NCBI RefSeq assembly: GCF_014252955.1
Contig: NZ_JACMIA010000001.1
Location: 806,001-870,000, forward strand
Origin: Stappia sp. 28M-7
GTDB lineage: Bacteria > Pseudomonadota > Alphaproteobacteria > Rhizobiales > Stappiaceae
Reading direction: 5' to 3'
Length of the DNA: 64,000 bases
Positions within the stretch are counted from its first letter, which is position 1. Every line of letters starts with the position of its first letter. Shown here piece after piece: positions 52,307 through 64,000 of this stretch. Position numbers and translations under genes: made by a program. The notes below the pieces were generated by a model. That model saw only the letters and a list, made by a program, of their open reading frames with translations, was not told the origin of the DNA and searched no databases.

Positions 52307-53959
52307 ATGAGCAAAAAAGGATGCGCGCCCGCGATGGATTCCGATACGCCGATGGCCAAGAACAAACCGTCCAAGCTGAAGGCCCGCCTGCCGCGGGGCT
52401 TCGTCGACCGCTCGGCCGCCGACATCCGCGCCACAGAGGCGATGCTGGCGAAGATCCGCGAGGTCTACGAGCGCTACGGCTTCGATCCGGTCGAGACGCC
52501 GGCCTTCGAATATACCGATTGCCTCGGCAAGTTCCTGCCCGACACCGACCGGCCGAATGCCGGTGTCTTTTCGGTGCAGGACGACGACGAGCAGTGGATG
52601 AGCCTGCGCTACGATCTCACCGCGCCGCTCGCCCGCCATGTGGCGGAGAACATCAACGAGATCCAGCTTCCGTTCCGCAGCTACCGCGCCGGCTGGGTGT
52701 TCCGCAACGAGAAGCCGGGACCGGGCCGCTTCCGCCAGTTCATGCAGTTCGATGCCGACAGCGTCGGCGCGCCGGGCGTCCAGGCGGATGCCGAGATGTG
52801 CATGATGATGGCCGACACGATGGAGGCCCTCGGCATTCCGCGCGGCTCCTATGTCATCCGCGTCAACAACCGCAAGGTGCTCGACGGCGTGATGGAGGCT
52901 ATCGGCCTCGGCGGCGAGGAGAATGCCGAGCGCCGGCTGACCGTGCTGCGCGCCATCGACAAGCTCGACAAGTTCGGCATCGAGGGCGTGCGCCTGCTGC
53001 TGGGCGAGGGCCGCAAGGACGAGAGCGGCGACTTCACCAAGGGCGCCGGGCTAAGCAACGAGCAGATCGACCGACTGTTGCCCGTAATCATGGGCTTCAG
53101 GGTTGCTGTGCCCAAGGCGGAGGGGTCCGAACTCCCCTTTGATGACATGATCCTGAACGAGGACACGGGCAACTTCTCTGACAATGTCGCTACTTGCGAA
53201 AGGCTGGTCGCCGAGGCGACCAACGACATTGAACGGGAAGGAGCAGAGGAACTGCTCGCAATCAGCCGGCTTGTCTCGGCGGCTGGCTATGGCACCAAAC
53301 GCATTTTGGTTGATACCTCCGTCGTTCGCGGTCTCGAATACTATACCGGCCCGGTCTACGAGGCCGAGCTGCTGTTCGACGTCACCAACGAGAAGGGCGA
53401 GGTCGTGCAGTTCGGCTCCGTCGGCGGCGGCGGGCGCTATGACGGGCTCATCAAACGCTTCACCGGTCGCGACGTGCCGGCGACCGGCTTTTCCATCGGC
53501 GTCTCGCGCCTGATGACGGCGCTGAAGAACCTCAAGAAGCTTCAGGCCGACGAGGTCGTGGCTCCCGTGCTGGTCACGGTGATGGACGGCGATACGGCAA
53601 GCCTTGCCCGCTACCAGAAGATGACGCAGGACCTGCGCGCCGCCGGCATCCGCGCCGAGATGTACCAGGGCAACTGGAAGAAGTTCGGCAACCAGCTGAA
53701 ATATGCCGACCGCCGCGGCTGCCCGCTTGCGATCATCCAGGGCGGCGACGAGCGCGCCGAAGGCACTGTCCAGATCAAGGACCTGATCGAGGGCGCCCGC
53801 CTTGCTGGCGAGATCGAGGACAATGTGACCTGGCGCGAAAGCCGCCCGGCGCAGGTCAGCATCCCCGAGGCCGACATCGTCGCCACCGTGCGGCGGATGC
53901 TGGCCGAGCAGGCCGAGGACCGCGCCCGGCAGAATGGCGACGCGGGGGCGGCCCAGTGA
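52307..53959 (+). CDS. hisS: Histidine-tRNA ligase, with an internal codon-usage island
   Basis: Class II aminoacyl-tRNA synthetase charging tRNA-His, 550 aa, alphaproteobacterial type. Motif 1/2 region: [18 protein letters not shown] and [14 protein letters not shown]; motif [13 protein letters not shown] (HisA region); motif 3 [10 protein letters not shown]-terminal anticodon domain [21 protein letters not shown]. Residues about 250-345 (bases 53053-53340) use many codons rare elsewhere here (CTA, CGA, GTA, TTG, AGG, TTT, TCT, ACT). The start may be ATG 52334 or 52352. Overlaps hisZ by 4 bp (GTGA). Confidence 0.93.
   Translation: MSKKGCAPAMDSDTPMAKNKPSKLKARLPRGFVDRSAADIRATEAMLAKIREVYERYGFDPVETPAFEYTDCLGKFLPDTDRPNAGVFSVQDDDEQWMSLRYDLTAPLARHVAENINEIQLPFRSYRAGWVFRNEKPGPGRFRQFMQFDADSVGAPGVQADAEMCMMMADTMEALGIPRGSYVIRVNNRKVLDGVMEAIGLGGEENAERRLTVLRAIDKLDKFGIEGVRLLLGEGRKDESGDFTKGAGLSNEQIDRLLPVIMGFRVAVPKAEGSELPFDDMILNEDTGNFSDNVATCERLVAEATNDIEREGAEELLAISRLVSAAGYGTKRILVDTSVVRGLEYYTGPVYEAELLFDVTNEKGEVVQFGSVGGGGRYDGLIKRFTGRDVPATGFSIGVSRLMTALKNLKKLQADEVVAPVLVTVMDGDTASLARYQKMTQDLRAAGIRAEMYQGNWKKFGNQLKYADRRGCPLAIIQGGDERAEGTVQIKDLIEGARLAGEIEDNVTWRESRPAQVSIPEADIVATVRRMLAEQAEDRARQNGDAGAAQ
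53053..53340 (+). other. Codon-usage island inside hisS (probable imported segment)
   Basis: In frame with hisS, but with sharply lower third-position GC than its flanks. From CTA-AGC-AAC (53053) to about CTC-GAA-TAC (53340) there are many A/T-ending codons. The protein sequence here is also unusual: [21 protein letters not shown] and [11 protein letters not shown], where related HisS proteins usually have a shorter Ala-rich helix region and [11 protein letters not shown]. The flanks are ordinary. Consistent with homologous replacement from a lower-GC relative. Confidence 0.6.
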
Positions 53960-55083
53960 GCCCCGCCAAGAGCCCCACCGGGCCGCAGGCCGCGCGCTAC
54001 GCGGCCCTGACCGCCCTGTTCGAGACCGCCGGCTTTCCCGCTGTTGAGCCGGCGATCCTGCAGCCGACCAGTCTGTTTCTCGACCTGATCGGCGAAGACA
54101 TCCGCGGCCGCATGTACCTGACCTCGGATGCGGCCGGCGAGGAGCTGTGCCTGCGTCCGGACTACACGATCCCGGTCTGCCGTGCCCATCTCGACGGCCC
54201 CGGCGCGACCACCCCGGCGCGCTACTCCTATTGCGGCCCGGTGTTCCGCCAGCGCCGTGAGGGCGCGGGCGAGTTCATGCAGGCCGGCGTCGAGTGCTTC
54301 GGCCGGCCGGACGAGGCCGAGGCCGATGCGCATGTGCTGGCGCTGGCGCTGGAGAGCCTTGTAACGCTCGGCGTCAATGATGCGACGATCCAGATCGGCG
54401 ACGAGGCGCTGTTCCGCGCTGTGCTCGACGGGCTGGGCCTTGCGCCCGTGTGGCATCGCCGTCTCGGTGAGCTGTTCGGCGAGCGCGACCGGCTGGACGC
54501 GGCCATCGCCGCCATGACGGGCGGCGTGCCGGATGGCGCCATGCCGGCGCCCGCCCTGATGCGCGCGCTCGATGGTGTCGATCCTGCGACGGCGCAGGAG
54601 GCCGTTGCCGAGCTGCTGCGGCTTTCAGGCCTGCGCCCGGTCGCCGGCCGCAGTGCCGCCGACATTGCCGGCCGGCTGCTGGAACAGGCGGCGCTCGCCA
54701 CTCATGACAGCGGCACCGACCGGGCAGCCGAGCTGCTCTCCGCGTTCCTGTCGATCCGCGGGCGTCCGCGCGAGGCGGTGACGGCGCTGGAAGGCTTCGC
54801 AGCCCGCTCGGGGCTGGATCTGGCCCCGGCACTTGCCGGCTTCACGGCCCGGCTGGATGCGCTCGAGACGGCCGGCGTCGATGTGGCGAACCTCGAGTTC
54901 TCCGCCGATTTCGGCCGTCGGCTCGACTACTACACGGGCTTCGTCTTCGAGATCCATTCGGCCTCGCGCAAGGACGCTGGCCAGATCGTCGGCGGCGGCC
55001 GCTACGACCGCCTGCTCGCCCTGCTCGGCGCCGAGACCCACATCCCGGCGACCGGCTTTTCCATCTGGCTCGACCGGATCTGA
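53956..55083 (+). CDS. hisZ: ATP phosphoribosyltransferase regulatory subunit
   Basis: 375-aa HisRS-like paralogue that is required for activity of HisG in this group. GTG start overlapping the hisS stop (GTGA). Class II synthetase-like motifs are kept: [18 protein letters not shown] (motif 2) and [26 protein letters not shown] (motif 3). The anticodon-binding domain is absent, as expected for HisZ. Ends 11 bp before hisG. Confidence 0.94.
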   Translation: MSPAKSPTGPQAARYAALTALFETAGFPAVEPAILQPTSLFLDLIGEDIRGRMYLTSDAAGEELCLRPDYTIPVCRAHLDGPGATTPARYSYCGPVFRQRREGAGEFMQAGVECFGRPDEAEADAHVLALALESLVTLGVNDATIQIGDEALFRAVLDGLGLAPVWHRRLGELFGERDRLDAAIAAMTGGVPDGAMPAPALMRALDGVDPATAQEAVAELLRLSGLRPVAGRSAADIAGRLLEQAALATHDSGTDRAAELLSAFLSIRGRPREAVTALEGFAARSGLDLAPALAGFTARLDALETAGVDVANLEFSADFGRRLDYYTGFVFEIHSASRKDAGQIVGGGRYDRLLALLGAETHIPATGFSIWLDRI

Positions 55084-55094
55084 GGCGCATTGTC

Positions 55095-56093
55095 ATGACC
55101 CATTCGCCGGAAACCGCTGCCCAGCCGCTGATCATCGCGGTGCCCTCCAAGGGACGGCTGCAGGACAACACCCACGACTTCTTTGCTCGCGCCGGCCTGC
55201 CGGTCGGCCGTCCGGGCGGGGCGCGCAACTATCGCGGCCGGCTCGGCCGCTTTGCCGCCTCCGAGGTCGAGATCGCCTTCCTGTCGGCCTCCGAGATCGC
55301 CCGCGAGCTCAGCACCGGGCAGGCGCATCTGGGCGTCACCGGCCTCGATCTCGTGCACGAGACGATCTCGCAGCCCGAGGAGCTGGTGCATGTGGTGACG
55401 CCGCTCGGCTTCGGCTTCGCCGATGTGGTCGTGGCTGCGCCCGATGCCTGGATCGACGTGTCGACCATGGCCGATCTTGTCGATGTCGCCTCGCATTTCC
55501 GCGCGCGCAATGGCGGGCGGCTGCGCGTTGCCACCAAGTATGTGGCGCTGACACGGGCCTTCTTCGCGCAGCACGGCCTGTCCGATTACCGGATCGTGGA
55601 AAGCGCGGGCGCGACCGAGGGCGCACCGGCCGCCGGCACGGCGGAGCTGGTCGTCGACATCACCACCACCGGCTCGACGCTTGCCGCCAACAATCTCAAG
55701 GTGCTGGACGACGGCGTCATCCTGAAGAGCCAGGCGCATCTCGTCGCCTCGCTGAAGGCCGAGTGGACGCCGGCGCAGCTCGCCGCCGCGCGGGTCATCC
55801 TCGACCGGATCGCGGCCGAGGAGCGGGCCCGGTCGCATCGCGAGATCCGCGCGCTGGTGCAGGCGCCGGAACTGACCGCCCGCACGGCGGCCGAGCAGTT
55901 CGGCGCGGTCGCGCCCTTCGGCACGCAGGTCGGCCAGCCCCTGCTGCTGCACTGCCCGGCGGATCGCGCCGCCGACTGCGCGACGTTGCTGCGCGACCAC
56001 GGCGCGCCGCATGTCAGCGTCACGACGCTCGACTACGTGTTCGGCACCCACAATCCGCTCTACGACCCTCTGGCGGCCCGCGTCGGCGCGTGA
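55095..56093 (+). CDS. hisG: ATP phosphoribosyltransferase, catalytic subunit (332 aa)
   Basis: First committed step of histidine synthesis, joining ATP and PRPP. N-terminal [20 protein letters not shown] and the PRPP-binding loop [19 protein letters not shown] are clear. The protein is longer than the roughly 200-230-residue short HisG seen with HisZ in many bacteria; an extra C-terminal region of about 100 residues follows the catalytic core. Similar length is known for some Hyphomicrobiales. Third gene of hisS-hisZ-hisG. Confidence 0.94.
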   Translation: MTHSPETAAQPLIIAVPSKGRLQDNTHDFFARAGLPVGRPGGARNYRGRLGRFAASEVEIAFLSASEIARELSTGQAHLGVTGLDLVHETISQPEELVHVVTPLGFGFADVVVAAPDAWIDVSTMADLVDVASHFRARNGGRLRVATKYVALTRAFFAQHGLSDYRIVESAGATEGAPAAGTAELVVDITTTGSTLAANNLKVLDDGVILKSQAHLVASLKAEWTPAQLAAARVILDRIAAEERARSHREIRALVQAPELTARTAAEQFGAVAPFGTQVGQPLLLHCPADRAADCATLLRDHGAPHVSVTTLDYVFGTHNPLYDPLAARVGA

Positions 56094-56115
56094 GCCGGCG
56101 CGGCCCGCCCGCGGC

Positions 56116-56328
56116 TCAGTAGTGCGGCGGCTTGGTCACCGGCACATTGCCGGCGGCCGCGTCCTCCAGCTCCTCGACATGCTCGACCACGGCCGTCAGG
56201 CGGCGGTTCAACGCGTCGATCTGGTCGGCCTGGCGGGTCACCACCTCGTTCAGCTCCTCGACGGTGCGCGTCTGGAAGGCGAGCTGCTCTTCCAGCCGCT
56301 CGATACGGGCTAGCGTTTCGCGGTCCAT
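56116..56328 (-). CDS. slyX: SlyX homologue
   Basis: 70 aa, a predicted coiled coil: RIERLEEQLAFQTRTVEELN, then RQADQIDALNRRL. The C-terminal VPVTKPPHY ending is the SlyX hallmark (PPHY). Function poorly known. Convergent with hisG, 22 bp apart. Confidence 0.88.
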   Translation of the reverse strand: MDRETLARIERLEEQLAFQTRTVEELNEVVTRQADQIDALNRRLTAVVEHVEELEDAAAGNVPVTKPPHY

Positions 56329-56498
56329 TGCACTCTTCCTCAGATCTTCTGCGGGTTTTGGGGGCCGGCCTTTGCGAGCGGCTCTCCGGCCCCGCCATAC
56401 TCCTTGCGCGCGCGCCTGTCCATGCGCAGGGGAGGGGCGAGACAACGCCGCCAACCCGCTCCGTCGCGCGGCCCAGGGCGACACTACCTTCAAACGCA

Positions 56499-56524
56499 AA
56501 TGGGCGGCCCGAGGGCCGCCCATC
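56499..56524 (-). terminator. Terminator behind groEL
   Basis: ATGGGCGGCCC (56500-56510) pairs with GGGCCGCCCAT (56513-56523), 27 bp after the groEL stop. The T-tract on the minus strand is weak (TTTGCGTTTG). Confidence 0.6.
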
Positions 56525-56549
56525 CGTATCTTTTCGGGGACAGGACTTC

Positions 56550-58211
<1,662 letters not shown>

Positions 58212-58290
58212 TCATCGCGGTATCGCGCCTGCGGCCTGAAGAGGCCTGCGGCTGGCGACCGCGAAAAGGACAGGAAAAGCGCGGTGCGGC

Positions 58291-58578
58291 TTAGCCGACC
58301 ACGCCCATGATGTCGCTTTCCTTCATGATCAGAAGGTCTTCGCCGTCGATCTTGACTTCGGTGCCCGACCACTTGCCGAACAGCACGCGATCGCCAGCCT
58401 TGACGTCCAGGGCGATCAGATCGCCATTGTCCTTGCGGCCACCTGGGCCGACGGCGACGACTTCGCCTTCCTGCGGCTTTTCCTTGGCGGTGTCCGGGAT
58501 GATGATGCCACCGGCGGTCTTCGCTTCGGAGTCGACGCGGCGAACGACGACGCGATCATGCAGAGGACGGAACTTCAT
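58291..58578 (-). CDS. groES: Co-chaperonin GroES
   Basis: 95-aa cap of the GroEL ring. [18 protein letters not shown] start, mobile loop [18 protein letters not shown], and the roof-loop [10 protein letters not shown] are standard. An AAAGGAAAG-like site precedes ATG 58578. First gene of the operon, preceded by CIRCE and a clear promoter. Confidence 0.97.
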   Translation of the reverse strand: MKFRPLHDRVVVRRVDSEAKTAGGIIIPDTAKEKPQEGEVVAVGPGGRKDNGDLIALDVKAGDRVLFGKWSGTEVKIDGEDLLIMKESDIMGVVG

Positions 58579-58660
58579 GTCGTGCTCTTTCCTTTTGGGG
58601 CCAGCGTGGTACTTGTCGCGCCTGCGCCCCTCCGTCGGGGTCGCCCGGTCGCCGACCACG

Positions 58661-58687
58661 TTGGCACTCTGTGAATGAGAGTGCTAA
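58661..58687 (-). promoter_or_regulatory. CIRCE element (HrcA operator) upstream of groESL
   Basis: TTAGCACTC-N9-GAGTGCCAA on the minus strand: one arm perfect, the other with a single change from GAGTGCTAA. It overlaps the expected transcription start of groESL, where HrcA represses until heat shock. Confidence 0.9.
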
Positions 58688-58698
58688 CAGCGAGCTTG

Positions 58699-58726
58699 AT
58701 GTAGGCGCCTCTCCCCCACCTGTCAA
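58699..58726 (-). promoter_or_regulatory. Housekeeping promoter of groESL
   Basis: On the minus strand TTGACA (58726-58721), 16-bp spacer, CTACAT (58704-58699). The -35 is a perfect consensus and CTACAT resembles the alphaproteobacterial -10. CIRCE lies just downstream. Confidence 0.7.
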
Positions 58727-58875
58727 TGGTCTGCCAAAGCGCTTTTTTCACGTGGCGGCGGTCGCCCTGAGGAATGGTGGGGCGGGTCTGGCCGGCCCGG
58801 TAGAAAGTTAAGGTTTCTGCTGCGTTAACGATCTTCGAAAAGATTTTGGCAATGGCTCGCCGCTAGGGTGCGACC

Positions 58876-60504
58876 ATGATCAAGATCCATCAGCTTGCAC
58901 GACGTTTCGTATCCGACCGCCGCGGCAGCATCGTGGTGCCACTCGCCGTGTGTACCGGCGTGTGCCTGATGGTGACGGGCGCTGCGATCGACTACACGCG
59001 CGCCTACAACGTCAAGGTGGACCTGCAGGCGGCGGTCGATGCGACCGCGCTGGCGGCCAACTACGGCAGCCAGGGCCTGTCCGAGGCCAAGGTGAAGACC
59101 AATGCCGAGGAGTATTTCAGGGCGATCTACCCTGGCGACATCGACGATGTCGAGCTGAAGGTCTCGGTGGTCAAGGGGACGGTGACGGTGACCGCCGGAA
59201 AGCCGGTCAAGACCATGCTCGGCAGCCTGATGAACAAGCCGCGGATCGACGTGCTCGTCATGTCGCAGACGGTGGTCGGCAAGGCGACCTTCGACGTGGT
59301 GATGGTGCTCGACAATTCCGGCTCGATGGCCGGCAGCCGCATGTCGACCCTGAAGAAGGCCGCGAAGGATCTCACCGAGACGCTGTTCAAGATCAACGAG
59401 GACGGCGACAAGAAGGACCGGGTGCAGATCGGCCTCGTGCCGTTCACCTCCTTCGTCAATGTCGGCGCCGACAAGGCGACGGCCTCCTGGATGGATCAGG
59501 AAGGCGCCTCGCCGATCCACTGGAAGAATTTCGAGACCCGCTCGAACGGCACGCCGGATCCGGCGGAGTTCGACAGCAAGCTTTTGACCAACGGCAAGCC
59601 GAGCCGTTTCACCCTGTTCAAGCAGCTGAAGCACACGGACTGGATGGGATGCGTCGAGGCGCGGCCGATGCCGTACGATGTCGACGACACGCCGCCGTCG
59701 AGCTCCAATCCGGCAACGCTCTTCGTGCCGCAATTCGCCCCTGACGAGCCGTCGAACGCCAACAAGAAGTGGGGCGACAGCTACTACAACAACTATCTGG
59801 ACGATGACCGCGGCGCCTGCACGCAGACGGCGAAAAAGGCTTACGGCTCTTCGGGAATGGATCGCTGGGAATATGCCCAGAAGCGCCTGTGCAAGTACAA
59901 GGACCAGCCGCGGGCGCTCGGCAACACGACCGTCAACGGGCCGAACTACTGGTGCAAGACCCAGCCGATCACCGACCTGACCAACGACAAGTCGCAGGTG
60001 CTGCGCGACATCCAGACGATGAAGGCAGACGGCCACACCAACATTCACCAGGGTGCGGTCTGGGGGTGGCGGGTCCTGTCGCCCTCCGAGCCGTTCACCA
60101 AGGGGCGCGAGCCGAAGAAGGACGAGGAAGAAGAGCACGTGCGGGTGATGATCGTCATGACCGATGGCGAGAACACCTACCAGGGGCAGAACTCGTTCAA
60201 CAAGACGCGCATCAACGCCTATGGCTACGGTACCGAGGAGCGCCTGGGCCGTGGCGTCGACAGTTACTGGGCAATCCAGGACAAGATGGACGACCGGCTG
60301 CTGCAGACCTGCGCCAACGCCAAGAAGGGCGGCGTGCAGGTCTACACGGTGGCCTTCCAGATCTCGAGCAGCAGCACCATCAACATGATGAAGAACTGCG
60401 CGACGACGCCGGCCATGGCGTTCGACGCGAAGTCCAACAGCGCACTGGTGGAGGCGTTCGAGCGGATCGCCGAGGAGATCACCAAGCTGCGGCTGCAGAT
60501 GTAG
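58876..60504 (+). CDS. TadE/TadG-like VWA-domain protein
   Basis: 542 aa. The N-terminus (RRGSIVVPLAVCTGVCLMVTGAAIDY) is the TadE/TadG-type export and anchoring helix of Flp-pilus pseudopilin-like proteins. A von Willebrand A domain has the metal-ion-dependent adhesion site DNSGS (146-150), with MIVMTDGENT further on (about 427-436). A long Asn/Asp/Tyr-rich insert with several cysteines splits the VWA domain. No other tad genes are in the window, so it may be a free-standing adhesin-like surface protein. Confidence 0.85.
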   Translation: MIKIHQLARRFVSDRRGSIVVPLAVCTGVCLMVTGAAIDYTRAYNVKVDLQAAVDATALAANYGSQGLSEAKVKTNAEEYFRAIYPGDIDDVELKVSVVKGTVTVTAGKPVKTMLGSLMNKPRIDVLVMSQTVVGKATFDVVMVLDNSGSMAGSRMSTLKKAAKDLTETLFKINEDGDKKDRVQIGLVPFTSFVNVGADKATASWMDQEGASPIHWKNFETRSNGTPDPAEFDSKLLTNGKPSRFTLFKQLKHTDWMGCVEARPMPYDVDDTPPSSSNPATLFVPQFAPDEPSNANKKWGDSYYNNYLDDDRGACTQTAKKAYGSSGMDRWEYAQKRLCKYKDQPRALGNTTVNGPNYWCKTQPITDLTNDKSQVLRDIQTMKADGHTNIHQGAVWGWRVLSPSEPFTKGREPKKDEEEEHVRVMIVMTDGENTYQGQNSFNKTRINAYGYGTEERLGRGVDSYWAIQDKMDDRLLQTCANAKKGGVQVYTVAFQISSSSTINMMKNCATTPAMAFDAKSNSALVEAFERIAEEITKLRLQM

Positions 60505-60540
60505 GGCCAGGCCCTTTCAGCAACCATCAGCCGGCGAGTG

Positions 60541-61119
60541 TCACTCCGTCGCGCGGATGGTGAAGGGAAGCTCGCCCGAGGCCGTCTTGCCGCTCACCGT
60601 GTCGGTGAGCTTGGTCACCAGCCGATACTCGCCGGGCCTCAGGCCCTCGAAGGCGAAGCTGAGCGTTGCGTGGAATTCGCGCAGGCGATTGCGGCTGTCG
60701 GCGCGCAGGTCTGCAAAGCCCGTCTGCTCGGCCAGCACCTGGCCGGACGTGTTCAGCAGCTCGAACCCGGCAGTCAGCCGGACCCCGTACCCTTCCGCCG
60801 TCTGTTCGTAGCCGAAGCCGACCGGCTCGGCATAGACGGTGAGCGTGTCGCCGGCGGCAAACACCGCGTCCGCTCGCGGCGTGTAGCGTCCGTAGCCGCT
60901 CGCAGGGCCGTCTGTGAAGGTGAGGGCGGCGAAGGTCAGCGGTGCCTGCTGCCAGGCGGCATCCAGCGCCTCATAGGCGCTGGCGAGACCTTGCGGGAGC
61001 GAAGGGGAGGCCTGCTGGGCAAGGCTGGCTGCGGGAAGCAGCGCAAGACCTGCGGCGAGCGACACAGCCCTTGCAAGGGAAGCAGGCCGCGCCGCGCCCG
61101 CCCGCTTGCCCATTGTCAT
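60541..61119 (-). CDS. Secreted protein of unknown function
   Basis: 192 aa. Signal peptide about 1-35 (LARAVSLAAGLALLPAASLAQQ). The mature part is predicted beta-rich: FAALTFTDGPASGYGRYTPR, then DTLTVYAEPVGFGYE and GLRPGEYRLVTKLTDTVSGK, resembling Ig-like or carbohydrate-binding folds. Family not recognised. ATG 61119 has GGGGAA upstream; ATG 61167 is an alternative. It follows the sigma-54 activator gene on the same strand, about 127 bp away. Confidence 0.65.
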   Translation of the reverse strand: MTMGKRAGAARPASLARAVSLAAGLALLPAASLAQQASPSLPQGLASAYEALDAAWQQAPLTFAALTFTDGPASGYGRYTPRADAVFAAGDTLTVYAEPVGFGYEQTAEGYGVRLTAGFELLNTSGQVLAEQTGFADLRADSRNRLREFHATLSFAFEGLRPGEYRLVTKLTDTVSGKTASGELPFTIRATE

Positions 61120-61246
61120 TGCTTCCCCGACATCCCTGCCGAAGCGACCCGACTTGCCCCTGATCATCCAAGCCCCGCCCTTTTGAAGCCCCGCAATGCG
61201 TATTTTGCGGCGCACCGTATAGAACGGGGCGCGGAAAACAACAAGA

Positions 61247-62746
<1,500 letters not shown>

Positions 62747-63012
62747 GCTTTGGCGACCCCCTTCTTGCTTCCGCCCGACTGGCGGCATCGATTTGATTTG
62801 CCGTCAGATTCTGATCGGACATGGTAAACAAAATGTTTCCGATCAGGGCCCGTGAAACAGCTGGTGCGCCCACCCGCCCGGTATCCACAGTCGGAAAGGC
62901 GTTCTTGGGCTGTCTGACCCACGAATTTCTGCGGATAGGTTGTGCCCGGTGCGGATGCTAGGGTCGCCCCGAAGCGGTCGCCGACCGCACGAGGCCGGCA
63001 AGGGCGAGCCGC

Positions 63013-64000
63013 ATGAAACGTATTGTGATCCTGCTTGTTGTCCTGGCGGCCGGCGCGGCCGCCTGGGGCGCCTTTATGTGGTGGCGCGACAGGCCCGTGC
63101 CGGTCGCCGTGGTGACGCCGCATACGGGCCGTGCGGCCGACGTGGTCTATGCCACGGGCGTTGTCGAGCCGGTTCGCTGGGCCAAGGTCACCAGCGTTCT
63201 GCGCGAGCGCATCGTCGAGTTGTGCAGCTGCGAGGGCGAGACCGTGGAGGCGGGGCAGGTGATCGGCCGGCTGGATTCCACCGCCGCCCGCGCGACGCTT
63301 GCCGAGTTGGAGGCCCGTGCCCGTCTGTCGGAACAGGAGCTGGAGCGCGCCGCCGGGCTGCTGGAGCGGCGCGTTGTCTCGCAGCAGGCCTTCGAGAAGG
63401 CCGAGAACGATCATTCCCGCAATGTCGCCCTGGTTGCCGCGCAGGCCGCAAGGCTCGGCGACTATGAGCTGCGCGCGCCCATGGACGGCCAGGTGCTGCG
63501 CCGCGACGGCGAGGTCGGCGAGGTCGCAGAACCGGGAGCGGTTCTCTTCTGGGTCGGCCAGGAGCGCCCGTTGCAGATCGTTGCCGACGTCAACGAGGAG
63601 GACATTCCGCTGGTGCGCCGCGGCCAGAAGGCGGTGGTGCGCGCCGATGCGTTTCCCGACAGCAGTTTCGAGGCGGAGGTCGAGCGGATCACGCCCAAGG
63701 GCGATCCGGTGCTGAAGACCTACCGGGTCTATCTGGCCTTCCCGCAGGCGACCCCGCTGATGATCGGCATGACCAGCGACGTCAACATCGTCGTGCGCGA
63801 GGTCGAGAACGCCATGCTGATCCCGCTGGCCGCCCTCGACGGGGAGCGGGTGCTGGTGCTGGAGGACGACGGCCGTCTGGCAGAGCGCCGGATCTCCGTC
63901 GGCATTCGCGGCATCGAGGACGTGCAGGTGCTGGAGGGACTGGACGCCGGCGAGCGCGTCGTCTCGCCCTGGGCGGAAGGGCTCGCCGCCGGCATGGCGG
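63013..64000 (+). CDS. Efflux membrane-fusion (periplasmic adaptor) protein, 3' end off window
   Basis: At least 329 residues of an HlyD/RND- or MacA-type adaptor. Residues 5-24 are an N-terminal membrane helix. The lipoyl halves are VYATGVVEPVRWAKVTS and GETVEAGQVIGRLDS, joined by a coiled hairpin (LEARARLSEQELERAAGLLERR), then the second lipoyl half YELRAPMDGQVLRRDGEVGE and beta-barrel domain. The transporter partner should lie downstream of the window. Divergent from the sigma-54 activator gene, 266 bp apart. Confidence 0.9.
   Translation, partial: MKRIVILLVVLAAGAAAWGAFMWWRDRPVPVAVVTPHTGRAADVVYATGVVEPVRWAKVTSVLRERIVELCSCEGETVEAGQVIGRLDSTAARATLAELEARARLSEQELERAAGLLERRVVSQQAFEKAENDHSRNVALVAAQAARLGDYELRAPMDGQVLRRDGEVGEVAEPGAVLFWVGQERPLQIVADVNEEDIPLVRRGQKAVVRADAFPDSSFEAEVERITPKGDPVLKTYRVYLAFPQATPLMIGMTSDVNIVVREVENAMLIPLAALDGERVLVLEDDGRLAERRISVGIRGIEDVQVLEGLDAGERVVSPWAEGLAAGMA

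Overview
The window is a high-GC, densely coded chromosomal segment of an alphaproteobacterium, most likely Hyphomicrobiales and possibly Stappia-like. That placement is inferred from gene content: a hisS-hisZ-hisG operon, three TRAP transporters, plant-type glutamate-cysteine ligase, glcDEF, a DUF1127 protein, slyX, and a groESL operon under CIRCE. No rRNA, tRNA, CRISPR, prophage or insertion sequence was recognised.

Layout. 1-423: start of an acyl-CoA dehydrogenase. 486-7335: a dctBD two-component system followed by a dctPQM TRAP operon with a near-perfect -24/-12 (sigma-54) promoter and dyad operators. 7336-8169: mosaic of palindromic repeats. 8170-12871: xseA, rsmE, glutamate-cysteine ligase and a DUF937 protein. 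12892-16149: histidine kinase, response regulator and a DUF4173-like membrane protein. 16389-19937: DUF1127 protein, LysR regulator, EamA exporter, a small membrane protein and a CxxC orphan. 19945-28472: thioredoxin-like protein, lutCBA and a GntR regulator, divergent from a second TRAP operon (predicted lactate uptake and oxidation). 28568-30954: DUF3422 protein, repeats, four tandem terminator-like hairpins, cytochrome c. 31248-36532: LysR regulator divergent from glcDEF (glycolate oxidase). 36624-40291: L,D-transpeptidase, DUF2927 protein, an orphan CheZ, a 113-bp tandem repeat and tag. 40292-41667: palindromic repeats, including a 451-bp tandem duplication. 41668-45443: third TRAP operon plus an isocitrate-lyase-superfamily enzyme. 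45855-52079: amidase, Crp/Fnr regulator, ChbG-like protein, GT39 transferase and a DPM-GtrA fusion. 52307-56093: hisS-hisZ-hisG. 56116-58578: slyX, groEL, groES. 58876-64000: VWA/TadG-like protein, a secreted protein, a sigma-54 activator with a degenerate receiver, and the start of an RND/ABC membrane-fusion protein.

How it fits together. Carboxylate and hydroxyacid use dominates. There are three TRAP transporters, two hydroxyacid oxidation systems (LutABC and GlcDEF) and a C-C lyase, with at least two sigma-54 activators. A -24/-12 element can be read upstream of all three TRAP operons (strong for two, one mismatch in the third), and each operon has a GC-rich stem-loop between the P and Q genes.

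Most unusual sequence features: a roughly 290-bp codon-usage island inside hisS that looks like an imported segment; four tandem copies of a terminator hairpin behind the cytochrome c gene; the 451-bp tandem duplication of repeat mosaic; and a possible small RNA ending at 45851. No clearly new multi-gene defence or mobile system was found.
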